A DNA stretch of 64,000 nucleotides from the NCBI GenBank assembly GCA_027924025.1, contig AP026970.1, forward strand, positions 704,501 through 768,500, written 5' to 3'. Below are positions 52,551-60,529 of this stretch, piece after piece. Position 1 is the first letter of the stretch; each line of letters starts with the position of its first letter. Position numbers and translations under genes: made by a program. Under the pieces are notes generated by a model. The model did no database searches, had not been told where the DNA came from, and was given only the letters and a program-made list of their open reading frames with translations. The DNA comes from Comamonadaceae bacterium OS-4 (GTDB lineage Bacteria; Pseudomonadota; Gammaproteobacteria; Burkholderiales; Burkholderiaceae_C).

Positions 52551-53531
52551 ATGGCTTTGACCCACGACATTGAATTGAACATTGCCCCCGGCAGCAAGCC
52601 GGTGGCCTGTGTAGACATCGGCGGCACCAAAGTGGCAGTCAATATCGCCGACGCCGCGGGTGTGCGTGGCAAAGTCTCTGAGCCCACCGCCAAAGAAGGC
52701 ACCAACGACGCACTGGCACGCCAGATCATTCGCATGGTGGGGGAGAGCTGCGCCCTGGCGGGTGTGGCGGTGGCAGATATTGCCGCCGTGGGCGTTGCTA
52801 CCTGCGGACCTTTTGTGATCAATGGCGGCATGGTCGAACTGGCTGGCCCCAACATCTGTGGCGGCTTGGCCGGCAAGGCCCGCGGCCTTCCCAATGACTG
52901 GGTTACAGCGCTGCTAGAGGCGCCGCTCAAAGCCGCTTTCCCCAATGTCCGGGTCGAAAACGATGGCGTGGGTGCACTTGAGGCCGAGCGCCGCTGGGGC
53001 GCCCTGCAGGGCGTGGCCAACTGCGCCTACGTGACCTGGAGCACCGGCATCGGCATGGGCTTGTGTGTGGACGGCCATATCCTGCGCGGCAAAAACGGCA
53101 ACGCGGGCCATGCCGGCCACACCTTCGTCAGCACCAACCAAGACGCGCTGTGCGGCTGCGGTAACGTGGGCGATGTGGAAGGGCTGGTTGCCGGTAACGC
53201 GATTCCCCGTCGTTTCGGTGCACAAGGCTACACTGATGCTGCTACGCTTTTTGTAGCGGCTCGCGCAGGTGAGGCGGGCGCTCTGGCTATTGTGGACGAC
53301 TTGTGCGATGTGATGGGTCGCACCCTCTACAACATGGTGGCCACACTCGATCTGCAGCGCATCAGCATCGGCGGCAGCGTCTTTTGGCACAACCGCGAGT
53401 TCTTGTTACCCAAGCTGCAAGCGGCCCTCAAGGGCAAGTTGCCGGCGCTCACCGATGGCGTCGAAATCGTGCCGGCGGGCCTGGGCGAAAAAGTGGGCGA
53501 CTATGCCGCACTGGCCCTTGTGCTGGGCTAA
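52551..53531 (+). CDS. ROK-family sugar kinase homologue with changed zinc site
   Basis: 326 residues. The ATP-binding start ACVDIGGTKVAVNIAD, a catalytic region reading ENDGVGALEAE (usually NDANAAA) and the ROK zinc segment GHAGHT...CGCGNVGDVEG. In that motif (CxCGxxGCxE) the third Cys is replaced by Asp. The Asp of the ND pair is kept, so activity is possible. Residues of about 229-247 stem from a dispersed repeat. The cupin before and the ABC transporter after suggest a hexose substrate such as mannose or glucose. Confidence 0.85.
   Translation: MALTHDIELNIAPGSKPVACVDIGGTKVAVNIADAAGVRGKVSEPTAKEGTNDALARQIIRMVGESCALAGVAVADIAAVGVATCGPFVINGGMVELAGPNICGGLAGKARGLPNDWVTALLEAPLKAAFPNVRVENDGVGALEAERRWGALQGVANCAYVTWSTGIGMGLCVDGHILRGKNGNAGHAGHTFVSTNQDALCGCGNVGDVEGLVAGNAIPRRFGAQGYTDAATLFVAARAGEAGALAIVDDLCDVMGRTLYNMVATLDLQRISIGGSVFWHNREFLLPKLQAALKGKLPALTDGVEIVPAGLGEKVGDYAALALVLG
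53238..53290 (+). repeat. Comamonadaceae dispersed repeat, copy 10 (inside the ROK gene)
   Basis: Reads 'gctacgctttttgtagcggc' then 'tcgcgcaggtgaggcgggcg' and 'ctctggctat' and is read in frame as ATLFVAARAGEAGALAI. Confidence 0.72.
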
Positions 53532-53541
53532 AAACCGCTTC

Positions 53542-53564
53542 AACCCGCCGATTTTGAGCGGGTT
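53542..53564 (+). terminator. Hairpin after the ROK gene, weak terminator
   Basis: AACCCGC (53542-53548) pairs with GCGGGTT (53558-53564), loop of nine bases, but no T-run follows (AGGGAAAC). It may slow or end the transcript from the cupin-ROK pair. Confidence 0.45.
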
Positions 53565-53582
53565 AGGGAAACTCCTAGTAGT

Positions 53583-53611
53583 TTGGCGTTAAAAATTAAT
53601 TAAAAATTAAT
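53583..53611 (+). promoter_or_regulatory. Candidate promoter with AT-rich spacer before the sugar ABC operon
   Basis: TTGGCG (53583-53588) and an AT-rich -10-like ATTAAT (53606-53611), 17 bp apart, within an unusual run of 'aaaaattaatt' repeated in tandem. It precedes the palindromic operator. Confidence 0.4.
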
Positions 53612-53612
53612 T

Positions 53613-53643
53613 AATTCAAGTGGACATGGTGTCCAATTGAATT
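53613..53643. promoter_or_regulatory. 31-bp palindromic operator of the sugar ABC operon
   Basis: Arms AATTCAAGTGGACA (53613-53626) and TGTCCAATTGAATT (53630-53643) match as inverted repeats in 13 of 14 positions around TGG. It is placed just after the candidate -10 element, so a repressor bound there would block transcription. No regulator gene is adjacent. Confidence 0.65.
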
Positions 53644-53704
53644 CAACGTTGCTTTCGGCCCAGAGCGCAAAGGGCCGGACAGACAAACTTTATTTGGAGA
53701 CAAG

Positions 53705-54955
53705 ATGTTGAAGCTTTCTAAACTCGCCACCGCAGTGGCACTCGTGGTTGCTGGTTCGGCCGCTGTGGCTGGCGAAGTGGAAGTCCTGCACTACTGGACA
53801 TCCGGCGGCGAAGCCAAGTCTGTGGCTGAACTGAAGAAGATCATGCAAGGCAAGGGCCACACATGGAAAGACTTCGCAGTGGCCGGCGGTGGCGGTGACA
53901 ACGCAGCGACCGTGCTCAAGAGCCGTGTCGTGAGCGGTAACCCACCTGCAGCTGCCCAGATCAAGGGTCCAGCCATCCAGGAGTGGGCATCTGAAGGCGT
54001 GTTGGCCAACCTCGACGCCACTGCCAAGGCCGAAAAGTGGGACGAGCTGCTGCCTAAGGTGGTCGCTGACGTCATGAAGTACAAAGGCAACTACGTGGCT
54101 GCTCCCGTGAACGTGCACCGCGTGAACTGGATGTGGGCTAACTCCGCTGTACTGAAAAAAGCCGGCGTGACCTCCACTCCCAAGACATGGGACGAGTTCT
54201 TTGCTGCTGCTGAAAAAGTCAAGAAGGCTGGCCTGATCCCCGTGGCACACGGTGGCCAGAACTGGCAAGACTTCACCACCTTTGAGTCTGTGGCTCTGGG
54301 CGTGGGCGGTGTCAAGTTCTACAACGACGCTTTGATCAAGCTCGACGAAAAGGCTTTGACCAGCGCCACCATGACCAAGGTCCTGGAAACATTCCGCAAG
54401 GTCAAGGGTTACACCGACGCAGCTGCTCCTGGCCGCGACTGGAACCTGGCCACTGCCATGGTGATCCAAGAGAAGGCAGCCTTCCAGTTCATGGGTGACT
54501 GGGCCAAGGGCGAGTTCTCCGCTGCTGGCAAGGTTCCCGGTAAGGACTACGTCTGCGCTGCTGCTCCAGGCACCGCTAACGCCTACACCTTCAACGTGGA
54601 CTCGTTCGCCATGTACAAGCTCAAAGACGCCGGCGCTCAAAAGGCACAGGCTGATCTGGCTGCTTCCATCATGGGGACCGAGTTCCAAGAAGTGTTCAAC
54701 CTGAACAAGGGCTCTATCCCTGTCCGTTTGAACATGAAGATGGACAAGTTTGACGATTGCGCCAAGACATCCGCCAAGGATTTCGTGGACACCGCCAAAA
54801 CCGGTGGCCTGGTTCCTTCCGTGGCCCACGGCATGGCTATCAAGCCCGCTGCTGAAGGCGCGATCAAGGACGCCGTGTCCCAGTTCTGGAACGACGACAA
54901 GATCTCCGTTGCTGACGGCGTGAAGAACATCGCCAAGGCCGCTGCTACCAAGTAA
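53705..54955 (+). CDS. gtsA: Sugar ABC transporter binding protein 1 (GtsA-like)
   Basis: 416 residues. Signal peptide (LATAVALVVAGSAAVA) and the glucose/mannose-binding protein fold: EVEVLHYWTSGGEAKSV, VNVHRVNWMWANSAVLKKAGV, GRDWNLATAMVIQEKAAFQFMGDW, and the C-terminal Cys in KFDDCAKTS. The protein is close to Pseudomonas GtsA. The coding sequence prefers codons of highly expressed genes (GCT, GAA, AAG) more than its neighbours, which fits abundant periplasmic protein. A palindromic operator and hairpins surround it. Confidence 0.92.
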   Translation: MLKLSKLATAVALVVAGSAAVAGEVEVLHYWTSGGEAKSVAELKKIMQGKGHTWKDFAVAGGGGDNAATVLKSRVVSGNPPAAAQIKGPAIQEWASEGVLANLDATAKAEKWDELLPKVVADVMKYKGNYVAAPVNVHRVNWMWANSAVLKKAGVTSTPKTWDEFFAAAEKVKKAGLIPVAHGGQNWQDFTTFESVALGVGGVKFYNDALIKLDEKALTSATMTKVLETFRKVKGYTDAAAPGRDWNLATAMVIQEKAAFQFMGDWAKGEFSAAGKVPGKDYVCAAAPGTANAYTFNVDSFAMYKLKDAGAQKAQADLAASIMGTEFQEVFNLNKGSIPVRLNMKMDKFDDCAKTSAKDFVDTAKTGGLVPSVAHGMAIKPAAEGAIKDAVSQFWNDDKISVADGVKNIAKAAATK

Positions 54956-54963
54956 GCCCTGGC

Positions 54964-55027
54964 CGGCGCCAGCAGGCGCCGTTTGCCTCTCATAGCCCTA
55001 TCCCTCCCGCAGGGGTGGGGCTATTTC
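54964..55027 (+). terminator. Two hairpins between the tandem binding-protein genes
   Basis: CGGCGCC-agca-GGCGCCG (54964-54981) is followed by ATAGCCC (54992-54998) pairing with GGGCTAT (55018-55024) and then TTC. The second could act as a partial terminator and both could protect the upstream mRNA end, giving more of binding protein 1 than of the membrane genes. Confidence 0.6.
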
Positions 55028-55055
55028 AAATCTCGTGTTCTTCAGGTCTATTCCC

Positions 55056-56318
55056 ATGGTTCTTTCTGCTTTCGCGCGCCGGTTTGCCGCTGCATGTGCT
55101 TTGTGCGCAGGCGCAAGCGTGTTCGCGGGCGAAGTCGAGGTGCTGCACTACTGGACCTCTGGCGGTGAAGCCAAGTCGGTGGTCGAGCTCAAAGACATGA
55201 TGGGAAAACGTGGCCACACCTGGCGCGACTTCACCGTGACCGGTGGTGGTGGCCAGAATGCCATGGCCGTACTCAAGCAGCGTGTGTTGGCTGGCAATGC
55301 GCCTGCAGCCGCCAATATCAAGGGGCCTGCTATTCAGGAATGGGCAGAGCTCGGCGTCTTGAGCAACCTGGAGGCGATGGCGTCTTTTGAGAAATGGGAC
55401 GACACGCTCCCCAAGGTCGTTGCTGACCAAATGAAATACAAAGGCCGCTATGTGGCCGTCCCGGTCAATGTGCACCGGGTGAATTGGTTGTGGGCCAACT
55501 CCGCCGTGCTGAAAAAAGCAGGCGTTACCGCGTTGCCCAAAACCTATGATGAGTTTTTTGCTGCCGCTGACAAAATCAAGGCCGCAGGCCTGATCCCTCT
55601 GGCCCACGGTGGCCAAGACTGGCAAGACTTCACGGTGTTCGAGTCCGTGGTACTGGGCGTGGGCGGTGCAAGCCTTTACGACAAGGCACTGGTCAAACTC
55701 GACCGCGCTGCCATCAACAGCGATGACATGAAAAAGGCGCTGGAAACCTTCCGCCGCCTCAAGGCTTACACCGATACGGCTTCTGGCGGCCGCGACTGGA
55801 ACGTCACCACCGAGCTGGTGATCAACGGCAAAGCCGGTTTCCAATTCATGGGCGACTGGGCCAAAGGCGAGTTCCTGGCCGCAGGCCAGACACCGGGCAA
55901 AGAGTTCACTTGCTCGGCCGCGCCCGGCACGGCCAATGCCTACACCTTTAACGTCGACTCTTTTGCCATGTTCCAGCTCAAAGGCTGGGAGGCCCAAAAG
56001 GCCCAGGGCTACCTGGCCTATTTGTTGATGGGCAAAGAGTTCCAGGAAAAGTTCAACCTGCGCAAGGGCTCTATCCCGGTGCGCATGGGCATGAACATGG
56101 AGAAGTTTGACGATTGCGCCAAGACCTCCAGCAAAGACTTTGTAGCCACGTCCGCTACGGGCTCACTGGTTCCGTCCGTGGCGCATGGCATGGCATTGCC
56201 GTCCTCGCAGCAAGCGTCCATGCGCGCTGCGGTGAGCGAGTTCTGGAATAACGACAAGCTGAGCGTGAGCGAAGCCGTCGCCAAATTGGTCGCAGTCAGC
56301 GCGCCAAAGCAAAAGTAA
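55056..56318 (+). CDS. Sugar ABC transporter binding protein 2 (GtsA paralogue)
   Basis: 420 residues from ATG 55056 (GTG 55035 possible). Close paralogue of the preceding protein: most conserved blocks are the same (EVEVLHYWTSGGEAKSVVEL, VPVNVHRVNWLWANSAVL, GRDWNVTTELVINGKAGFQFMGDWAKGEF, FDDCAKTSSKDFV). It has ordinary codon use, unlike copy 1. It may bind another sugar or the same with different affinity. The permease gene begins six bases after its stop. Confidence 0.9.
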   Translation: MVLSAFARRFAAACALCAGASVFAGEVEVLHYWTSGGEAKSVVELKDMMGKRGHTWRDFTVTGGGGQNAMAVLKQRVLAGNAPAAANIKGPAIQEWAELGVLSNLEAMASFEKWDDTLPKVVADQMKYKGRYVAVPVNVHRVNWLWANSAVLKKAGVTALPKTYDEFFAAADKIKAAGLIPLAHGGQDWQDFTVFESVVLGVGGASLYDKALVKLDRAAINSDDMKKALETFRRLKAYTDTASGGRDWNVTTELVINGKAGFQFMGDWAKGEFLAAGQTPGKEFTCSAAPGTANAYTFNVDSFAMFQLKGWEAQKAQGYLAYLLMGKEFQEKFNLRKGSIPVRMGMNMEKFDDCAKTSSKDFVATSATGSLVPSVAHGMALPSSQQASMRAAVSEFWNNDKLSVSEAVAKLVAVSAPKQK

Positions 56319-56323
56319 GACTT

Positions 56324-57202
56324 ATGAAAACCATCGAAAACATCCTCCCCAAGCTGGTGATTGCCCCGGGCTTTGTGCTCGGCTTCGCCTTCATTTACGG
56401 ATTCATGATCTGGAACGGCATCCTGTCGGTCACCGGCTCGCGCATGCTGCCCAACTACGACGAGTTCGTGGGCTTGGAGCAGTATGTGCGCCTCTGGGAA
56501 ATGGACCGCTGGTATGTGGCCTTGAAAAACCTGGGCATCTTCAGCGTGTTGTACGTGGGCGGCTCCATGGCCCTCGGCATGGGCTTGGCGATTTTCCTGG
56601 ACCAGAAAATCCGCGCTGAAGGCGTGCTGCGCACCATTTACCTGTACCCCATGGCCTTGTCGTTCATCGTGACCGGCACCGCGTGGAAATGGATTTTGAA
56701 CCCCAGCCTCGGCCTCGAGAAGCTGATGCACGACTTTGGCTGGACCAGCTTCAGCTTTGATTGGCTGGTGCAGTCTGAAACCGCTATCTACTGCGTGGTG
56801 ATTGCCGGCATCTGGCAATCCGCCGGTTTTGCCATGGCCTTGTCGTTGGCCGGCTTGCGCGGCATTGACGACAGCATCATCAAAGCCGCCCAGATCGACG
56901 GCGCATCCTTGCCCCGCATCTACTGGCGCATCATTCTGCCGATCCTGCGCCCCGTGGTTTTTTCTACCGTGTTGGTGTTGTCGCACTTGTCTATCAAGAG
57001 TTTTGACCTGGTCATGGCGCTCACATCCGGCGGCCCCGGCTACGCGTCTGACGTGCCTGCCACCTTCATGTATGTGATGAGCTTCACCCGCGGCCAGATT
57101 GGCTTGGGTGCCGCCAGCGCCACCATGATGCTGGTGTTTGTGGCCGCCCTGGTGGTGCCCTACCTGTACAGCGAATTGCGCACCAAACCCCACGACCGTT
57201 AA
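56324..57202 (+). CDS. gtsB: Sugar ABC transporter permease (GtsB-like)
   Basis: 292 residues, six hydrophobic helices, and the EAA-type loop DDSIIKAAQIDGASLPRIYWRIILPILRPV near 190-220. The MalF-like family member is close to Pseudomonas GtsB. It pairs with the next permease. The gene follows the second binding protein by five bases. Confidence 0.93.
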   Translation: MKTIENILPKLVIAPGFVLGFAFIYGFMIWNGILSVTGSRMLPNYDEFVGLEQYVRLWEMDRWYVALKNLGIFSVLYVGGSMALGMGLAIFLDQKIRAEGVLRTIYLYPMALSFIVTGTAWKWILNPSLGLEKLMHDFGWTSFSFDWLVQSETAIYCVVIAGIWQSAGFAMALSLAGLRGIDDSIIKAAQIDGASLPRIYWRIILPILRPVVFSTVLVLSHLSIKSFDLVMALTSGGPGYASDVPATFMYVMSFTRGQIGLGAASATMMLVFVAALVVPYLYSELRTKPHDR

Positions 57203-57231
57203 TCCACGACCGTCCTCCACGATCGCACCTT

Positions 57232-58086
57232 ATGCTGACCAAAAACCTACCCCGCATCCTGATCTACGCCACGCTGCTGCTGGCCGCCTTCTTCTTTTTG
57301 GCGCCGCTGTACGTGATGTTGGCCACCTCGTTCAAGGACGCCGAGCAAATCCGCTCCGGCAACTTGCTGAGCCTGCCCACCTCGCTCAACTTTGACGCCT
57401 GGTCTGCCGCCTGGTCCACTGCCTGTACCGGTGTGGATTGCCGTGGTTTGCAACCCTTCTTCACCAACTCCATCATCATGGCCGTGCCTGCGGTGCTGAT
57501 CTCTACCGCGTGGGGCGCTATCAACGGCTACGTGCTGAGCATGTGGAAATTCAAGGGCAGCGAAGTGCTGTTCGGCTTCATGTTGTTTGGCGTGTTCATG
57601 CCCTTCCAGGTGGTGCTCTTGCCCATGAGCCAAGTGCTCGGCTATCTGGGCCTGTCCAGCTCGCTCGGCGGGTTGATCCTGGTGCACTGCATTGCCGGTT
57701 TGGCTGGTACTACGCTGTTCTTCCGCAACTACTACACCGCCATCCCCAAAGAATTGGTGAACGCTGCGCGCATTGACGGTGCCGGCTTCTGGCGCATCTT
57801 CTTCCGCATCGTGGTCCCTATGTCTACCCCGATTCTGATGGTGACGCTCATCTGGCAATTCACCAACATCTGGAACGACTTCCTGTTCGGCGTGGCCTTC
57901 AGCGGCGCAGACAGCAAGCCTATCACCGTCGGCCTGAACAACATGGCCAACACCTCCAGCAGTGTCAAAAGCTACAACGTCGACATGGCTGCGGCCGTGA
58001 TTGCAGGTCTCCCCACCATGTTGGTCTACGTACTGGCAGGTCAATACTTCGTGAAAGGTCTCACCGCTGGCGCGGTGAAAGGATAA
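57232..58086 (+). CDS. gtsC: Sugar ABC transporter permease (GtsC-like)
   Basis: 284 residues, six hydrophobic helices and the EAA loop KELVNAARIDGAGFWRIFFRIVVPMSTPI. MalG-type partner of the preceding permease. A Cys-containing loop (ACTGVDCRGLQP) sits in the first periplasmic region. The stop is three bases before the ATPase start. Confidence 0.93.
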   Translation: MLTKNLPRILIYATLLLAAFFFLAPLYVMLATSFKDAEQIRSGNLLSLPTSLNFDAWSAAWSTACTGVDCRGLQPFFTNSIIMAVPAVLISTAWGAINGYVLSMWKFKGSEVLFGFMLFGVFMPFQVVLLPMSQVLGYLGLSSSLGGLILVHCIAGLAGTTLFFRNYYTAIPKELVNAARIDGAGFWRIFFRIVVPMSTPILMVTLIWQFTNIWNDFLFGVAFSGADSKPITVGLNNMANTSSSVKSYNVDMAAAVIAGLPTMLVYVLAGQYFVKGLTAGAVKG

Positions 58087-58089
58087 AAA

Positions 58090-59166
58090 ATGGCAGCTTC
58101 TCTCCAAATCGCAGGCATCCGCAAAGTTTTCGGCAAGGGCGACAAAGCCGTTGAAGTCCTGAAAAAGATCGAAATCGACGTCGCCCCCGGCGAGTTCCTG
58201 ATCCTGGTCGGCCCCTCTGGCTGCGGCAAGTCCACCTTGCTCAACATCATTGCGGGCCTGGAAGAGCCATCTGAAGGCGAACTGCGCATTGCCGGCAAAA
58301 ACGTGGTGGGCGTAGCCCCTGCGCAGCGCGACATCGCCATGGTGTTCCAGAGCTACGCGCTGTACCCCACCATGAGCGTGGCCGACAACATCGGCTTCGC
58401 GCTGGAAATGCGCAAGGTGCCCGTAGAGCAGCGCAAAAAGCGCATTGCTGAAGTGGCTGCCATGCTGCAAATCGAACACTTGTTGGACCGCCGCCCCGCG
58501 CAGTTGTCTGGTGGCCAGCGCCAGCGTGTGGCCATGGGCCGCGCCTTGGCACGTGACCCCCAGCTCTTCTTGTTTGACGAGCCACTCTCCAACCTGGACG
58601 CCAAGCTCCGCGTGGAAATGCGCGCTGAAATCAAGCGCCTGCACCAAGTGTCTGGCATCACCAGCGTGTATGTGACACACGACCAGATCGAAGCTATGAC
58701 CCTTGGCAGCCGCATCGCTGTCATGAAGGACGGCATCCTGCAACAAATCGGCACACCCGACGACATCTACAACCGCCCGTCCAACACCTACGTGGCTACC
58801 TTTATCGGTTCGCCCACCATGAACCTGATCAAGGGCCATGTAGAAGTGCACGGTGCTCAAGGCCGCTTTACTTTCAACGGCAGCACCCTGGAGCTGGCAA
58901 CCCCCGCCACTGGCGACGCCACCTTGGGCGTGCGCCCCGAGCACATTGAGCTGATCACTGGCGATGCCGCTTGGCGCGGCGAAGTGGCGGTGGTAGAGCC
59001 CACAGGCGCTGACACTTATGTGGTGGTGAAAACCGCTGCCGGCGAAGTGACTGTGCGCACCGCCCCGAGCGCTTCTTGGAAAGCCGGCGACCAAGTCGGC
59101 TTGCGCGTGAACCCTGCCAATACCAATTGGTTTAGCACTGCGACGGGTGTGCGTTTGGACGTTTAA
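58090..59166 (+). CDS. gtsD: Sugar ABC transporter ATPase (UgpC/MsmX/GtsD-like)
   Basis: 358 residues. Walker A GPSGCGKSTLLNIIAGL, signature LSGGQRQRVAMGRAL, Walker B LFLFDEPLSNLD, switch His VYVTHDQIEAMTL, and a C-terminal TOBE domain (LGVRPEHIEL). The family drives import of many sugars by carrying a regulatory domain. It ends the operon, followed by a strong terminator. Confidence 0.95.
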   Translation: MAASLQIAGIRKVFGKGDKAVEVLKKIEIDVAPGEFLILVGPSGCGKSTLLNIIAGLEEPSEGELRIAGKNVVGVAPAQRDIAMVFQSYALYPTMSVADNIGFALEMRKVPVEQRKKRIAEVAAMLQIEHLLDRRPAQLSGGQRQRVAMGRALARDPQLFLFDEPLSNLDAKLRVEMRAEIKRLHQVSGITSVYVTHDQIEAMTLGSRIAVMKDGILQQIGTPDDIYNRPSNTYVATFIGSPTMNLIKGHVEVHGAQGRFTFNGSTLELATPATGDATLGVRPEHIELITGDAAWRGEVAVVEPTGADTYVVVKTAAGEVTVRTAPSASWKAGDQVGLRVNPANTNWFSTATGVRLDV

Positions 59167-59186
59167 GTCTTCAAGCCACTAACGAA

Positions 59187-59224
59187 AAACCGTGCTGCCC
59201 CATCAGGGCAGCACGGTTTTTTTA
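59187..59224 (+). terminator. Rho-independent terminator after the sugar ABC operon
   Basis: A 14-bp perfect stem (59187-59200 with 59206-59219), loop of five bases, then seven T. It marks the end of the operon and the left edge of the accessory patch. Confidence 0.92.
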
Positions 59225-59334
59225 TGTCGTCAGCAGGCTGAGAGTGGTCTATCGTTGCCGCTAAATCACAGACTGTACTCTGGCCTAGATTGGGCTTCAT
59301 GAAAAGCAACACGGACGCTCGCGTTCGACATGTG

Positions 59335-59393
59335 CGGTAACCGAAGCTGTGCCAAGCGCGGCGAACGATGTCCGATCGCTGGAGGGGTTAGAG
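59335..59393 (-). other. attC-like site, degenerate (cassette boundary)
   Basis: On the minus strand CTCTAAC (59393-59387) begins a 59-base segment with CCAGCG pairing to CGCTTGG around a GC-rich centre, ending near GGTTACC. It lies just after the stop of the 182-residue gene, as an attC would. The right-hand core does not fit GTTRRRY, so it is only a possible site. Confidence 0.3.
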
Positions 59394-59402
59394 GTCACTC
59401 GG

Positions 59403-59951
59403 TCAATCGGAGTGCGGGTAAATGTCTGGAGCCCGGCCTGATTTGGTGGTGGCATGTAGGCATAGAAAACGAGAACCCAAGCCTAGTGCTTGACTTTCAA
59501 TGTCAACTCTTGGACCGGCATAAACGCCCGCCCAACACAAGACTGCGTCGGAGGCGAGTTCATACCGCTTCACAACAATCTCATTCACGCCCCTGTAGCG
59601 GTCGTTTGAAACTTCCACTGGATGCCTGGCGGATGCAAACCAATTCAATGTCCCCAAGTCCTTCGCGTACTTCGCCGTCATACGAGGTAGGTACTTCAAT
59701 TCGATAACTCCAATGATTCGTTGGCTATTGCAGACCACGATATCTGGGGAGCGAACGGAACCGTCTTGCGCGCGGAAGCAAGGCTCCACAAATACACGTC
59801 TTTGATGTGACTCAAACTCTTCCAACAGCCGGTGGCAGAAATGCACCTGGAGGCCTCTTTCAGAATTGATCAATTGTTGTGAATAAGCTTCGGCAATGGT
59901 GCGTTGCCACGCTGTCTCTATATGCCGTCTTAGCGGGTTGCGTGCAGACAT
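59403..59951 (-). CDS. Orphan protein, PD-(D/E)XK-nuclease-like
   Basis: 182 residues, no recognised family. A segment SPDIVVCNSQRIIGVIELKY has the spacing PD-x(n)-E-L-K of restriction-type nucleases, where Asp, Glu and Lys bind the metal. The N-terminal third is helical and basic. Codon use and GC content look lower than in surrounding genes. The start lies 11 bases after a GTTAGAA sequence, as in integron cassettes. I see no partner methyltransferase. Confidence 0.65.
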   Translation of the reverse strand: MSARNPLRRHIETAWQRTIAEAYSQQLINSERGLQVHFCHRLLEEFESHQRRVFVEPCFRAQDGSVRSPDIVVCNSQRIIGVIELKYLPRMTAKYAKDLGTLNWFASARHPVEVSNDRYRGVNEIVVKRYELASDAVLCWAGVYAGPRVDIESQALGLGSRFLCLHATTKSGRAPDIYPHSD

Positions 59952-59961
59952 CGTGCGTGGC

Positions 59962-60077
59962 TTCTAACGATCAAAGTAAGCGGCGCTGGATGGAGCGCAG
60001 CAAGTGGTGGACACCAACAAAACCCATGAAAATGGAGACGCCTCGTACTTTGTTGGTGTCCGTACGACAGACCGGTT
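59962..60077 (-). other. attC-like site between the two orphan genes
   Basis: On the minus strand it begins GCCTAAC (60077-60071, fits RYYYAAC) and ends GTTAGAA (59968-59962, fits GTTRRR but not the final Y). Inside it has a perfect 13-bp inverted repeat GGACACCAACAAA/TTTGTTGGTGTCC (60009-60021, 60049-60061). It follows the stop of the DUF2513 gene and precedes the start of the nuclease-like gene. Confidence 0.45.
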
Positions 60078-60129
60078 AGGCTCGTGCCAAGTACACGGTT
60101 GGATGAGCATACAAAGCATCCAGCAGGCT

Positions 60130-60495
60130 TTACGACAAGCCTAGTTGGCTACGGGCCGTGGCCACAAGCAATTCTTTCATTAAATCAAACGTCAGTGACC
60201 CACCAACAGACTTGGCTTTGTCCTTAGCCTGAGACCAAATGGTATTGCTTCGTGCTGCTTCGATGAAGTCATGACCCTTCCACGTTACGCTGATGAGCAG
60301 GGCTGTGGGGCTGTCACCGTCCATTGATGATGTGTCGGCGGCTTCAACAAGACCAGCCTGATGCATTAAATATATATGGTGGCCGATCTGATTCTCTGTG
60401 TAGCCATTGATCTCTGGACTTTCATTCGCGTAGCCATTCTCTTGCGAGGTTGCGATGAGGAGAATTTGACGAACAAGATCCATGTCTCTTTTCAC
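60130..60495 (-). CDS. DUF2513-type protein
   Basis: 121 residues from GTG 60495, the usual family start MKRDMDLVRQILL. The helical body ENQIGHHIYLMHQAGLVEA resembles a winged helix, and the ISVTWKGHDFIEAARSNTIWSQAKDKAKSVGG segment plus the C-terminal LTFDLMKELLV match DUF2513, known from prophages, islands and cassettes. Role unknown, possibly DNA-related. The start is 35 bases after GTTAGGC, on the same strand. Confidence 0.8.
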   Translation of the reverse strand: MKRDMDLVRQILLIATSQENGYANESPEINGYTENQIGHHIYLMHQAGLVEAADTSSMDGDSPTALLISVTWKGHDFIEAARSNTIWSQAKDKAKSVGGSLTFDLMKELLVATARSQLGLS

Positions 60496-60529
60496 TGCTT
60501 TACCTTTCAGCTGCGTGAGTTTTACGTGA

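Noticed and set aside
57247-59094. A 615-residue open frame on the minus strand opposite the sugar permease and ATPase genes
   Set aside because: A shadow of two well-recognised genes; the translation is His/Gln/Gly-rich low-complexity sequence without domains.
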